Below are positions 45,641-57,860 of a stretch of 64,000 bases of DNA, piece by piece. Numbering within the stretch: the first letter of the stretch is position 1; each line of letters opens with the position of its first letter. Below the pieces are notes generated by a model. The model was not told the DNA's origin and did not search any database. It worked only from the letters and a program-made list of their open reading frames with translations. This stretch comes from Choristoneura fumiferana (Eukaryota; Arthropoda; Insecta; Lepidoptera; Tortricidae): NCBI RefSeq assembly GCF_025370935.1, contig NC_133500.1:4705487-4769486 (forward strand). The letters are read 5' to 3'. The position numbers were made by a program, and so were the translations under genes.

Positions 45641-46499
45641 ATTGAAAATGGTATTGCTAAAATTGTATTAGGACAAAAGTAATGCTGGTTACTCACATTC
45701 GCACATATTTTATACAGCGTTTCATATACGAGTACGTGCAAACATTTTGTAGGTTACAATGCACGCATGTGTGTGCGTCTCTGTTACAAATGCTTTTTCA
45801 ACTGCAAAATAGCCTATAGTATTTTTTATCGGTAATTTGCCGCCATTTTACAGGTTCAGGTATTAAAAAATTCCATGTTTTCAAAATAAAGCTACATTGT
45901 CAACCAAACAATACTCAAATCAATACCCAATTGCAAATTAAAAAGCCATAGTGTACCAATAAAAAATAATTCTTGATTGCATCCATTGTCTTATGTGAAC
46001 GCGGCCATCTTGCATTGTTTTGTGGGAAAATGGCGGCTGACGTGTGACCTGTTTCGCGCGCTTTTTAAAGTTTTATAACCTAATACCGTGTGATATGTAT
46101 AGGTTATGTTTTTGAACCACCATTCGGCGTAAGTTGTTACGCGATTTTATTTAAGTATTTGTTGTTAGTCAAAAAAGACTTGTAAGAACGATTTTTTTTA
46201 CAAAAACTTTTTGTATTGTGATTTTTAATTAAATTGGTTTGTTTATGTAAGTTTGGTGACTGTGCAAGAACTTGACAGTGTAATTCTGGTGCTCCAGCCA
46301 GTCAAGATCTTCTCCGCGGGACGGAACTCTTCAATAGTTTATAGCATCGACATGAAACTTGGTACGGATATGTAAATGGTTGTATTGAGTTTACAACAAA
46401 GTCGAACCACTTGGATGGTAATGCAAGTAGGTACAATTAGCAAAAAAACTTGTTTTAAAATAATTCATTGAATCAGGCGTTAGGTTGTTTTAAAAATTA

Positions 46500-46820
46500 A
46501 GTAAAAAATGTTATTACCTATCGAAAATACAAACTGAAACATAGATGCACAGAAAAACCAGAAAAAGAGACCAGCGCTGGGAATCGAACCCAAGTCCTCA
46601 GCATTCCGTGCTGCGTGCTATACCGCTACACCACCACTGGGCAGGAGTACAGACACTAAATTTTCCTGTGCACCACATGTCTCAGCTTGTTTGTCTCTTA
46701 TTTAGTCACTTAATCTTTTTTCGATATGGATTTTACGGGAAGACCGTAAACTTTTACTTTTACCTAACAAAATTTGGAGTTGAAATAAAAAATACAAAAA
46801 TACTCCAAAAAAAACAATCT
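46500..46820 (-). mobile_element. SINE family C, full copy (left arm)
   Basis: The minus-strand head has gtggtgtagcggtatagcac (A box side) and gggttcgattcccagcgctg; counterpart at 58320-58620. Confidence 0.8.
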
Positions 46821-47384
46821 TAATTTGTTATTACCTAGTTATGAGGATAAAACTGTCTAAGTAACGAACCATATATACTATGATTTTGTTAACATTAATT
46901 CTGTGGGAAATAACTAAATACTACTCAGTAGAATTTAACATAATGATAACGATTGCATCATGGTTTTTAAACGTGAGAAAATCTGCACGCCATTGTAGAA
47001 AGAAGTTTGACTTCCCAAGATAGTAATTGTAGTAGGTACATGTATGTTTCCTTCCTGACATCGTTCACTACAACTTCGTGTGTGGTTAATTTATCAAAGT
47101 TCAAAATAAAATTCAATTTAAACCATCCAATCAATCAAAATCAAATTCTGTCCAAGAGTGATGGTCTTAGTTTGTATTATAGATTAAAGTTGATTGTTTT
47201 ATTTTTTTGTTATAAAAAAAATTGAAAATATTCTATTTAATTATTATGAGAGTATGTCTTAGTCATGCCTTCAATAGAGAGAAAGAAGAAAAATATGTTG
47301 GTATAAATTTTCCGACACATGTAGATTAAGGTTCTGCCAGATAACTTTTTTAAAAGCTTTTATTTGCAATGTATGTATGTATGT

Positions 47385-47483
47385 ACAGTCACCAGCGTTA
47401 ATATCTGCCACAGCGGAGCGTACAAAAATATCTGACACGTCCATGTACGCTTATTGTGTCAGATATTGGTGCTGGTGACTGTA
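47385..47483. mobile_element. MITE family Q
   Basis: About 97 bp with ends tacagtcaccagcg and gctggtgactgta and a self-complementary interior. Confidence 0.83.
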
Positions 47484-47838
47484 CGGGTCAAATCTTGCAA
47501 GTTAAATTTGGTCTACTACCTGTACTCGGATTAACTTGAAATTTGGCATACCTATATAAATTTGGTGACAATACAATAATTTGGTAGTTCCATACAGAGA
47601 CGAACTGTATTTAGATTAATAAATGATAATGTAAGTACTGTTAACAAAAAGATTGTATGACAAAGGTATTCATGTAATTTTCAATAAAACATTAATGTTG
47701 TTTTGGCATTAATTGCTCGTTGATTTGAAATAATTTTCTAATACAACACCTTTAATGAAAAATTGAGGGTTGTATTTTTTTAAAGAGTGTTTCTGACTAT
47801 AGAGGAAATGGTGACACTAAGGAATGTGTATTAGTACC

Positions 47839-48022
47839 TGGTGAAGTGATAGGGCTGCTTTTTGCTTGTTGGGATTTTAACTAAGACAACGTGTGCTCGG
47901 TATGAATCTTTATTAGCAACTAACTATAAAAAAAAACATTTCTTCAAGCGGACTGTATGTGCAGTACCGGTAGGCATGTATGTATAGCCCTCGACACATA
48001 ACCGTGTAGTTTTAACTAAACA
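47839..48022 (-). repeat. 3' LTR of the BEL/Pao element
   Basis: 184 bp, same sequence and ends as the copy at 53950-54133. The gtacc duplication abuts it at 47834-47838. Confidence 0.93.
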
Positions 48023-48033
48023 TTCCGCCCACC
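48023..48033 (-). other. Polypurine tract of the BEL/Pao element
   Basis: ggtgggcggaa on the minus strand directly abuts the 3' LTR; this is the expected plus-strand primer site. Confidence 0.8.
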
Positions 48034-48390
48034 AAGAACGTAGTTCTTAAGTAATTATAAAACAGCTTACAAGCAAGTTTTCCTGAATTAAAAAAAGTTA
48101 ACATCAATAGACTTAGACTATAAGCAGTTAACAATTTCTACTAAAAAATAAAGTTAAGTACAATGCAAAACAAAGGGAAGTCAGCTCGATTATAGATATT
48201 AACTAGTTCATCCCATATAAAACCCACAAGAGCCGCCCACCGTAACACATCATGAACAAAGTCTTAACAATTCATGGTTTCGTAAAAAAACTCATGATCA
48301 CTACATGGAACTACTAATTTACTTAAAACTTGTATAATTTAGTACCTAGATACCTACAGCATGCAATGTAAATACAAAGGTCAAATAAAA

Positions 48391-48822
48391 CTATTTAGTA
48401 ATTATACAAATTTTGGAAATTGGACGCTTAAACGCTCCGGACTTAGTTTTTACTGATACAACACGAGTTACATTATCAGGTCCAGTGTGTTTTTCAGTAA
48501 TTTTACCTAAAACCCATTTAGCGGGTGGAAGATTGTCTTCCTTTAGAATAACAATATCATTAATTTCAGGCTCAGAACCTTTAGTGTTCCATTTATACCG
48601 TTGATTAAGATTGACCAAATACTCTTTATACCATCTATTCCAAAAATCTCTTACAATTTTTTGCGTTAAGCGCCATCTATCCAAAGATGGAATATTACAT
48701 ATTGAGTGGTCTTCGTCGGCTATATTTAACAACGGTTCACCTACTAGAAAGTGGCCTGGCGTCAAGGGGAGAGGGTCGTTTGGATCGTCACTTAGCAAAG
48801 TATTGGTCTCGAATTCAAACAA
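48391..48822 (-). pseudogene. BEL/Pao integrase C-terminal domain (third frame)
   Basis: About 143 codons covering the DUF5641-type C-terminus: DPLPLTPGHFLVGEPLLN, WRLTQKIVRDFWNRWYKEYL and NDIVILKEDNLPPAKW. It continues the integrase of the previous frame after a shift at about 48810 and ends at a stop 370 bp before the 3' LTR. Confidence 0.88.
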
Positions 48823-51104
48823 GCTTCCACTTGCGTCAAAACTGTCGCCAACTCTTCATAGGTGAGGGTACTATTTCCAAGCACTTTACGCAGATGCGTT
48901 TTTGTAGAACGCACCCCTGCCTCCCACAGACCCCCAAAATTTGGAGCATGGGGCGGTATGAAATGCCACTTGGTACGTTCCAACATGAGTGAAGTAGCTA
49001 TATCATCAGACAGAGATGACTTAGCACGGTTGAACATTTCTTGCAGTTCTTTATCCGCTCCCACAAAATTAGTGGCATTGTCACTGTATAAATCTTGGCA
49101 ATGGCCTCTTCGAGAAGTGAAACGTCGAAAAGCTGCAATGAATCCTTTCGCAGTCAAGTCAGTTACAGCTTCTAAGTGCACAGCTCGGGTCACCATGCAA
49201 ATAAAAAGGCATATGTACCCTTTATATGATTTTGCTCCTCGGCCAGGTGAAAATCTGATCTGTATAGGACCGCAATAGTCCACGCCGGTAGATTTGAACG
49301 GCTTACTAGGTTTAAGTCTAGCTTCAGGTAGAAAACCCATAAATGGACTTGTCTTCTTTGACGAATATCGCAAACAAATTACACATTCTCTGTATATCTT
49401 CTTGACTCGTTCCTTACCCTGTAAAATCCAATATTTAGCTCGAAGATAATTATGCATCAATTGTGGACCGCCATGCAATGTTTGATGATGTGCATCAAGA
49501 ATTATCAGCTTGGTAAGATGACTCTTAGCAGGCATGATTATTGGATGTCTTGTAGCATAGCTTGCATCTGAATTTGTTATGCGACCAGTAACTCTTAATA
49601 TCCCCTTTTCATCAAAAAAAGGACAAAGAGTGCGTAGGCTACTCCTTTTGAGTACGCGTCCTCGAGTCTTTAACTGTTTTATGTCGTCCTCAAATTCATG
49701 ATCTTGAAGTTGTTTGATACATGCCAGTAAAGTTGCATTTGCCTCTTCTAATGTTATACATTTTGTTAGCTTCACTCTTTCAGTTTTAGGTATTTTTAAG
49801 TTCAAAATTCTTCTACAGTATGATATGACTCTTAATAATCTCGTTAATGATGAAAATCTTGACCAAATAAAGTGATCCTGATTGTTCAATAAAACAGTCA
49901 AAGACTTGACTCTTACTTCCTCGTCTGTGTCTTCTACGAACTTGTCATTCCTCTGTATTGTTGGCTGTGCCAGCCACTGAGGTCCTGTCCACCATAACGG
50001 GTGCGCCATCAAATCTTTCGGCTGTAAGCCACGTGAGGCACAGTCCGCGGGATTTGACTCTGTAGAAACATGACCCCATTGCTCTAAGTCCAAAATATTA
50101 AGAATCGTGGACACTCGATTACTAACAAAAGTAGTCCAACGACTTGAGCCTCCTTTGAGCCATGCCAAGACTATGGTGGAGTCGGACCAAGCATATAAAT
50201 TCTCCTTCGGTATCTCCATGACCTGTGAAACTTCGCTGATCAGTTTGGCAGCCAAGGTGGCACCACACAACTCAAGTCTGGGAATCGAAATTTCCTTTTC
50301 TATAGGAGCTACTTTGGTCTTTGCTGTGATCAAATGTACATGGACTTTGTTTGACTCATCTATGACACGAGCGTATACAGCTGCTGCAAAAGCAGACTTT
50401 GACGCGTCTGAAAAGACATGCAGTTCAGTTTTTGAGTCTCGTGTAACATTTAACCACCTCGGTAATTTAAGTTGCGTTAAATCCTCCAACAAGCTTTTGT
50501 ATGTCAGCCACTGTCTCCGCAAATCCTCATTTAAACATTCATCCCATTCAAGACCAGATAGCCAAAGCTTTTGAATAAATATTTTAGCCATAACAACAAC
50601 CGGAGCTATCCAGCCAAGAGGATCGTACAGTTTTGCAACATCAGAGAGGACTTGTCTTTTAGTAATCGGCTCTTTAGTTTCAGGGAGGTTTAACGTGTAT
50701 TCAAAATTATCAGATTCTCTGCTCCAACTCACACCAAGAACCTTGATTGATTTGTTTAGTTTGATCTGCTCCGATTGCTGAGTATTCTCATGACTCAAAC
50801 CAATGTTTGTTAAAAATGTTTTGCTGTTACTGTTCCATTTTTGGAGTTCAAATCCCCCTGCTTTCATTAACCCATTCATTTCATTATATATCTTCAAAGC
50901 TTCAGATTCAGTCTCAGCTCCTGTTATTAAGTCATCCATATAGAAATCAGTCTTTGTTATTCCCGCAGCCAATGGATACTTTTTTTCTTCTAAATCTGCA
51001 AGCCTTTGCAATGACTTAACTGCAAATATGGCGCGCATGCTGTGCCGAATGTTAATCGGAGTAGTTTGTAGTGTTGTACGGGCTCTCTCGCAGTGAATCT
51101 CCAC
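48792..51104 (-). pseudogene. BEL/Pao RT catalytic core, RNase H and integrase (second frame)
   Basis: Real homology starts near 51020, where a one-base shift separates it from the previous frame; codons before that are a shadow of the other frame. It carries the RT active site FYMDDLITGA, the A17-type region, RNase H motifs (FSDASKSAFAAAVYAR, AWSDSTIVLAWLKG, NPADCASRG), the integrase zinc finger (HHQTLHGGPQ with CVICLRY) and the DDE core (VDYCGP, SDNATNF, WEAGVRS). It ends early near 48792 because of a second shift in the integrase C-terminal region. All catalytic residues I looked for are present, so damage is limited to the frame. Confidence 0.88.
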
Positions 51105-53356
51105 AGAATTCTTTGAAAATCTGTATTTTCATCCACTACACGAACCATCCTATACATTTTAACAATATCAGCGACAACGCAAACCTTGTGGTTTCTCCAT
51201 CTCATAAGTATGTGCCTCAGATCCTGCTGTAGCTTTGGGCCAACCAGAAGATCATCGTTTAGAGACACGTTATTAGTGCCTTTGCTAGAAGCATTAAATA
51301 CTATTCTGAGTTTGGTGGTTTCTTTGTCCTCTCTCACCACAGGATGGTGTGGAAGATAGACTGCCTTAGGATCTTCTAATTCATTCTTGTCAACAGCTTT
51401 CATGTGATTTAAACTTATGTATTCTGCAAAGACTTTGTTGTATTCTTCTCTTAGTGCCGGATCTCGTAGCAGTCTTTTCTCTAATGCTTCTAGCCTCTTT
51501 GCAGCGATATCTCTCGAATTGCCATATTGACACTTAGGATCATCTGTCGTAAAAGGTAGTCGTACCACAAATCTGCCCTCATCGTCTCTCATTGCTGTTG
51601 CGTTGAAAAAATCTTCACATGCTTTTTCATTCTCACTCATCTTCCTTTGTATTAGGTTAGGCTCGTTCTCCATTTCCCAAAACTTTCTCAGTAGATCATC
51701 CTCTTTGACTTGAACATGTAAACTCATGACATTTGTCAACTCCTTACTCTCTCGCAATGCTCTTCCAGACAAAATCCATCCAAATATTGTGTTTTGTGCA
51801 ATCAAGCTTCCTTGAGCTTGTTTGACTATTCCGTCTATCAATATTTCGCTGTAAACCTCTGCACCTAGGAGAATATCAATCTTACCTGGTGTTGCATACG
51901 TAGGATCTGCCAAAGGTAGGTTCTCAATTTCTGTCCACTCAGATACCTTAAGTTTGGTTGCTGGGAGTAAAGATGTTAAAGAATGTAACACATATGCATG
52001 TACCTCAATTGAACTCGCTGAATCATAAAGTGATTTTACGCGTAGTGAAACCGTGTATTTAATTCTCATACGACCATCTCCCAGGCCTGACACCCAGCCA
52101 CTTACTGGCTTACGCACAAGGCCAAGTAATTGTACAGTAGCATCACTAACAAAAGATGCCTGGGACCCTTGATCCAGTAAAGCTCTAATAATTTGTTGAC
52201 TACCAGCTAAATTAAATACCTTAACTCTAGCCGTTGCCAGTAGAACGCTGTTAGGTTGCAACTCTCCTCTCGAAAACGCTGAAGTAACGTGTGCGTCACC
52301 TGATGAAGTGCTCGGTCTCTCGTGTCGTTGATCACCCGGTGGCGCCGTCATTGCAGTCTCAATCGCTCGTGCTGCTCCCTGCTCGCTCTGGTTATTTTCT
52401 CGCTCGAAGTGTAGCATGGTATGGTGTCTTCTTCCGCATTTTCTACAATTTTGTGACTGACGACATTTAACTGCCGAGTGGGTAGGTGACAGACAGTTAA
52501 AACACAATCCATGTGTTTGCACGAAATCTTGCCTGATTTTTGGTGTCATGAGCCCAAATTGCTTGCAATGATAAATATAGTGGTTTTCATGACACATCGC
52601 ACAACTCATTTCATTAGTTTTTGGTTTATTCTGCATTGAAGTATGAAACGTTTTAGCTTTCGCTACAGGCTTCGTAGGTTGTGACGTGCGTGTTACGTTG
52701 TGGTTCAACATCTCTAAAGACCTAAATCGGGACTCTAAATACTCTTGTAGCTGTTCCCAGGTCGGTAAATCATCAAAGACCTTAACATTGAGATATTGTT
52801 CCCACTGCTTCGTTGACTCTGGATCCAATTTGGAAACAACCAAAAATACAATAATGGTGTCCCATGTGCTAGTGTCAATACTCATATTCTGCAATGATTT
52901 CAAGCAAGTACTCGTAGTGTCAAGTAACTGTCTTATCGAATCAGACGACTCAGTGTGTATTTTCTTTAATGCAAATAAATTCCTCATAACCGCGTTACAA
53001 TTATATCGTTTGTTATCATAACGTTTTACTAATTGTTTCCATGCCTCCTCATAATTCGCTTCTGTAGTGGAAAAATTACGTAATAAATTTAATGCTTCTC
53101 CAGATAAATTTCCCTTTAAATAATGCAATTTTTGCACGGAAGTAATTTGCTTGTTTTTATGAATTAATGATGAAAACATATCATAAAACGTTTGCCATTC
53201 TTCATATTTGCCACTAAAAGTAGGTAGATTTATTCTGGGTAGTTTCACGTCGCAAGAATTGTTGGCAATATTACTAGCCGCCGCAGTGGTGGGCGCTGAT
53301 GAACTCGATACTTGTAATAATTGCAAAGCTTCCAATAACAACGTTTTATAATTCAC
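50990..53356 (-). pseudogene. BEL/Pao gag, protease and N-terminal RT (first frame)
   Basis: About 788 codons. In order: gag capsid-like region (DUF1759 type), zinc knuckles including CFNCLSPTHSAVKC (CX2CX4HX4C) and CRKCGRRHHTMLH, an aspartic protease with ALLDQGSQASFV, then the RT N-terminus (LRIVFNASSKG; VVADIVKMYRMVRV). The codon at 53356 is GTG, not a eukaryotic start; the frame stays open to about 53547 with no ATG, so the 5' end of gag is either elsewhere or also shifted (a T-run near 53520 is a candidate). The frame is lost at about 51020, just before the RT catalytic motif. The product would be the structural and protease part of the polyprotein. Confidence 0.85.
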
Positions 53357-53929
53357 ATAAAGTTCTTCAAAATTCTCATATTTTTCTTCCGTGAAATAAT
53401 CTTCTCTTCTGTCTGCTGTACAAATAATTTGTTTATGTCTTTCTTTAAACTCAGTATATTCTCTCTCAAGTACGTCTAATCGCGTCGCTAAATACGGTTG
53501 TTTAATTCTTTCTTTCCCAGTTTTTTTGTAATTTTTCTCACTTCTCTTTTATATTTTCTAATGACTCGTCTTGTAGCGAAAAAAGAGTTTTCAGTGCTGC
53601 CATAGTTAGAAAAGTAGGTACTCACTCGTAATAATCCCAAGAAGCAATAGTTCAAATATTTCGACTCACTTGATATACGTTTTATTTTTCTCATTAACTA
53701 GTTAATGTCACTCACTTAGTCTTTTTTATAAGTATCAGGTATGCATAAAGTCTCAAAGTTCAAAGTTAAAAAACGTAAATTTATCACACTCGCACTCAAG
53801 GTTATAACGCGTAATTATAATTGCACTTTAAACTTGCACTTTTTCGATCGCCGGGTCGCTCTAATGACTATCCAGGTAGCAGCCTTTTGTTCTCGCGGGT
53901 CGGGCGCTCGTCCGTCGGTGTCGCGCAAT

Positions 53930-53947
53930 CCGGTTCGATTTGGACCA
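53930..53947 (-). other. Primer-binding site of the BEL/Pao element
   Basis: Two bases inside the 5' LTR, the minus strand reads TGGTCCAAATCGAACCGG, which would pair with a tRNA 3' end finishing in CCA. The tRNA species was not identified. Confidence 0.65.
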
Positions 53948-53949
53948 TA

Positions 53950-54133
53950 TGGTGAAGTGATAGGGCTGCTTTTTGCTTGTTGGGATTTTAACTAAGACAA
54001 CGTGTGCTCGGTATGAATCTTTATTAGCAACTAACTATAAAAAAAAACATTTCTTCAAGCGGACTGTATGTGCAGTACCGGTAGGCATGTATGTATAGCC
54101 CTCGACACATAACCGTGTAGTTTTAACTAAACA
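53950..54133 (-). repeat. 5' LTR of the BEL/Pao element
   Basis: 184 bp; in element orientation it begins TGTTTAGTT and ends CTTCACCA. It matches the other LTR without visible difference. Confidence 0.93.
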
Positions 54134-54139
54134 GTACCT

Positions 54140-54780
54140 ATAACCTTAACATTGCGTACTTGTACCAATATTTTTTTTGTGGGATTGAACCAGAAGTAAT
54201 AATACAAAAAATACAATACAAATGGCCATAAAATGTTTGCCACGCAAAATATTTGTAGAAATTAACTAAGCATAACAAGTAACACTTTATTGGACGTAGA
54301 TTTATCACTTTTATTTTTCTAAGCTTTTTACTTTTCTTAGTACTGCACAAATTGTTATTTTTGGTTCTTGAATTATTACTTTACGTAGGAGGGGGGCGTT
54401 ATTATCTGTGACACAGTTTTGAACTTTTTCAGGTAGCACCATTTTCACTTTTTTAATGTATTACAAGTGCTATTGTTCCAAATAAAGAATATTAATTATG
54501 CATATTCTGCCTGTAAGATTCGTGAACGTAAATATTTTATTCATTCTTGTCTTGTTTTTCGAATACAGTCTAATATTGTTTCTGAATGAGTAATTAAGTT
54601 CAAGTTTATGAATTTTCTGATGAAATTGTGTGTAAAGTACCTACTAAGCACAAAATGTCAATATTTATAAAGCTTTGTGTAAAGTGATTCGATGTTTACA
54701 CTCATGTAGTCGTTTGTGTAGGTAGTTTATTCATAACAATTTTTATTTTGTAATAAAAATAATAAAAAAATATATTTTTA
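54140..54780. other. No gene; right flank of the BEL/Pao element
   Basis: AT-rich unique sequence. Confidence 0.45.
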
Positions 54781-54784
54781 GTTC

Positions 54785-55210
54785 ATGTGCGGAATTACAT
54801 TTGAAATTTACCACGAGCTTTGCGGTGAAGGAAAACATCGTGAGGAAACCTGCACGAACCTGCGAAGCAATTCAATGGTGCGTGTGAAGTTCCCAATCCG
54901 CACTGGGCCCGCGTGGGAACTATGGCTCAAGCCCTCTTGTTCTGAGAGGAGGCCTGTGCCCAGCAGTGGGACGTATATAGGCTGGGATGATGATGATGAA
55001 AAAGAATAAAAAAATATAATATGTATCATGGAACACTGGACACCAAAATTGACCTTGTCCCAAACTAAACAAAGCTTAATTGTACTATGGATACTAGGCT
55101 ACGGATAAACATACTTATATAGATAAATACATATGTACTTAAATATAACATATTAAACATCCGAGACCCGAGAACAAACATTCGTATTACATACAAATAT
55201 CTGCTTTTCG
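54785..55210. repeat. Family-A SINE (+) next to truncated family-D SINE (-)
   Basis: A: atgtgcggaattacatttga ... gatgatgatg at 54785-55000, head missing. D: 55015-55205, ends before its head. Confidence 0.75.
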
Positions 55211-55450
55211 GATGCTTTCGCAGCCTTCGGACTTTTTTTTGTAAAAATAATTAAAAAATATTTTTTTCCACTATGTATGTAGTTATATAGAAATAAATAA
55301 TTACAAAAACCTTCAAAACTCAGCCACACTAAAACCTTGCTTGCCAAAAATAGAACCAAACAAAAAAAAACAAGTTTTTTTTTCAAGACACTAACAGCGC
55401 ATTTTGAAGTTTTCAAAAACAATAAATAAATATCTCACCGAAAACTCTAA

Positions 55451-57760
55451 GCAATCACAACTTTTTAAAACCGAAAACTTTTAATTAAATCACATAACTG
55501 TCACCGCACTATAAAAAACAAAGCACTACCATAAACAAAAAAAAGTAACAATTTACTTTTAATTTTAAATAGTTAAAGACACAAGCCTCGAGTCAGACTG
55601 CCAGTAAGGAAATGACAGCACACTCTCCACCGAACTTATTTTATCGTGTTTTCATTGAAAGCATAGCCCATTATAAGTTCTGGAACCTTACCGTTTTAAG
55701 CCTCACTTGTTGTTAGTAGTAACAGTTGGAGCGTGACCGCGAAGTTAGTTCGACAAAGAACTATAAAAGTTATTTTGTTAGGTTCGTCGCAAGTTACGAT
55801 TTCTTTCACAACTAATGGCGGTTATTAAATAATGTTTGTGCACTAATTTATTTATGTAAGTGGGAATTACTGTAATCCATTCAAATGGATGAGAAAGAAA
55901 GCTCCATTCATGTAATTCGTACAACAATACAATTATAGTACCTGTCTGTTTATGTTTGAGTATGAGCCAACTAATGCATAATTTTGATACAGAATGACTG
56001 CTTCAGTTTAATATTCGTAATTGTTAGGGTTTATATTCATCCCAGCCTATATACGTCCCACTGCTGGGCACAGGCCTCCTCTCAGAACAAGAGGGCTTGG
56101 GCCATAGTTCCCACGCGGGCTCAGTGCTGATTGGGAACTTCACACACACAATTGAATTGCTTCGCAGGTTTGTGCAGGTTTCCTCACGATGTTTTCCTTC
56201 ACCGCAAAGTTCGTGGTAAATTTCAAATGTAACTCCGCACATGAATTACGAAAAACTCAGAGGTGCGAGCCGGGGTTTGAACGCACGACCCTATGCTTGA
56301 GAGGGTTTATATTATTAGACTAAAATATAAGCGGAGTGACAAAGAATTTCTATTAAAAGTTAAGTCCGTAGTTGGGTCCACCCCGGGCGGCAATTTTGAG
56401 GGGCGGCAAAATTCCAATATAAATATAATCTTTAGATAATAATATTTCCCAATTTTGTCACACCTAAGTATTATTCGGACCGATTAGAATAAGCGCGAAA
56501 TTTTCTATTACTTATGCGGTGACGAAATCGGGGATTCCCCTTTCTACAATAATGAAACAAGAGGCATTTTTTTTCTCCCCCGGGGCGGCGCTCCCACGTG
56601 GGCCCGCGGTGCAACTTGGGCTCGATGAGAGGCCATAGCTATATCTGGGCTACCAAGCTTCTAAGGTTTATCATTATCATCATCAGCTTATAGCAGTCCA
56701 CTGCTGGACATAGGCCTCCCTCAAAGAGCGCCATTGCGCCCTGTCCTCGGCTAGACGCATCCAGCCACTGACAACAGCGCACATCGCACATCGTCACTCC
56801 ACCAGGCCGGAGGGCGCCCTACACTACGTTTGTCAAGACGCGGTCTCCACTCTAGTACTCGTTTACTCCAGCGGTTGTTCTTCGGCAGGTATGACAATAG
56901 CCCACTGCCACTTCAATTTGCTACGATTACTTGGAGTCTGTGCTTGGAGTTAACACTTGACAGATGCCTTGCCTTCAGTCAATTTTCAACTTTGAGGCCA
57001 TACAAATAAAATAGTTTTTACATAATCTGTAAACGTGGGTAGCGGTATACTGAAAGTGGCTTTATTTGTATGACGTCAAAGTTGAAAATTGACTGAAGGC
57101 AGGCCCATCTGTCAAGTGTTAACTCGAATTAATCAAACTGTAATTCTATACCCAATTCTATTCTAAGGGCTATACCCAAAATCTATTCCACTTTCTTACA
57201 TTGTTCGCAACTGTCGCTTTTAAAACTCGTGATGAACTCAACTTCCGCGCAAGCGCAGTATTATAAATATACAAAGCCGATCTAGGACGGACGTCGGAAG
57301 TGAATCGCACCGGGGCAGCGCCGTCACGATCGTCAAGACACGACGCTGTCGCAACTTTATTGTTGACAGCTTTAATCTGAGACCTTATTGTCTCCATCAT
57401 CATCATCATCAACATCATCATCATCATCATCGTCATCATCATGGTGGTGGTGATAGATGGGTTTGTGTGATTTGTGTGTTCTTACAGTGTGGAGGTGGAA
57501 CTGCATGAACTCGCATTTCTTGCATAAACGTAGCTATCATAAGGTCGCAGGTGCGCGAAGTTTTTTATTTATTTGACTTGATGGCAAACGAGTGGGTCTC
57601 CTGATGGTAAGAGATCACCATCGCCCATAAACATCTGCAACACCAGGGGTATTGCGTTGCCAACCTAGAGGCCTAAGATGGAATACCTCAAGTGCCAGTT
57701 ATTTCACCGGCTGTCTTACTCTCCACGCCGAAACACAACAGTGCAAGCACTGTTGCTTCA
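55451..57760 (-). repeat. Inverted arm A, right copy (end of contig Y)
   Basis: Inverse copy of 35683-37701, longer mainly by the 264-bp SINE plus its target duplication at 56038-56313. Small substitutions and indels are scattered along it, e.g. a different GAT repeat length. Confidence 0.93.
56038..56301 (-). mobile_element. SINE family A, with 12-bp target duplication
   Basis: 264 bp flanked by agggtttatatt at 56026-56037 and 56302-56313. The left arm has the single, empty site at 37116-37127. The tRNA-like head (gagccggggtttga B box on +) is at the right end and the tail at the left, so it lies on the minus strand. Confidence 0.9.
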
Positions 57761-57860
57761 NNNNNNNNNNNNNNNNNNNNNNNNNNNNNNNNNNNNNNNN
57801 NNNNNNNNNNNNNNNNNNNNNNNNNNNNNNNNNNNNNNNNNNNNNNNNNNNNNNNNNNNN
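57761..57860. other. Assembly gap (100 N) between contigs Y and Z
   Basis: Exactly 100 N. It cuts a family-B repeat at its left edge; the right edge begins sequence that pairs, inverted, with 47283. Confidence 0.97.

Larger units (their letters stand above)
40881..47283 (+). repeat. Inverted arm B, left copy (contig Y)
   Basis: Matches 57861-64000 in inverse orientation up to the window end, so homology probably continues below 40881. Contents are repeats: families K, F, M, P, C and RTE tails. It has two insertions absent from the right copy (43587-43751 and 45248-45462). Confidence 0.93.
47839..54133 (-). mobile_element. BEL/Pao LTR retrotransposon, complete, recently inserted
   Basis: 6,295 bp with 184-bp LTRs at 47839-48022 and 53950-54133 that look identical base for base. 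Boundaries are TG...CA and the flanks are a 5-bp target duplication gtacc (47834-47838, 54134-54138). On the minus strand the order is LTR, primer-binding site, gag with zinc knuckles, aspartic protease, reverse transcriptase, A17-type region, RNase H, integrase, polypurine tract, LTR. This order with RT carrying YMDD and a DUF1758-type protease defines BEL/Pao. The reading frame is broken at two points, about 51020 and 48810, and the gag start is unclear, so this copy looks non-autonomous. Confidence 0.95.

Noticed and set aside
53488..53694. Separate small gene on - beside gag
   Set aside because: Lies in the 5' leader/gag start of the BEL/Pao element and overlaps its open frame; probably part of the element's broken 5' coding region.
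35683..57760. A genuine large inverted duplication or palindrome
   Set aside because: Boundaries coincide with gap edges and one contig flip removes all of it; kept only as the less likely alternative.
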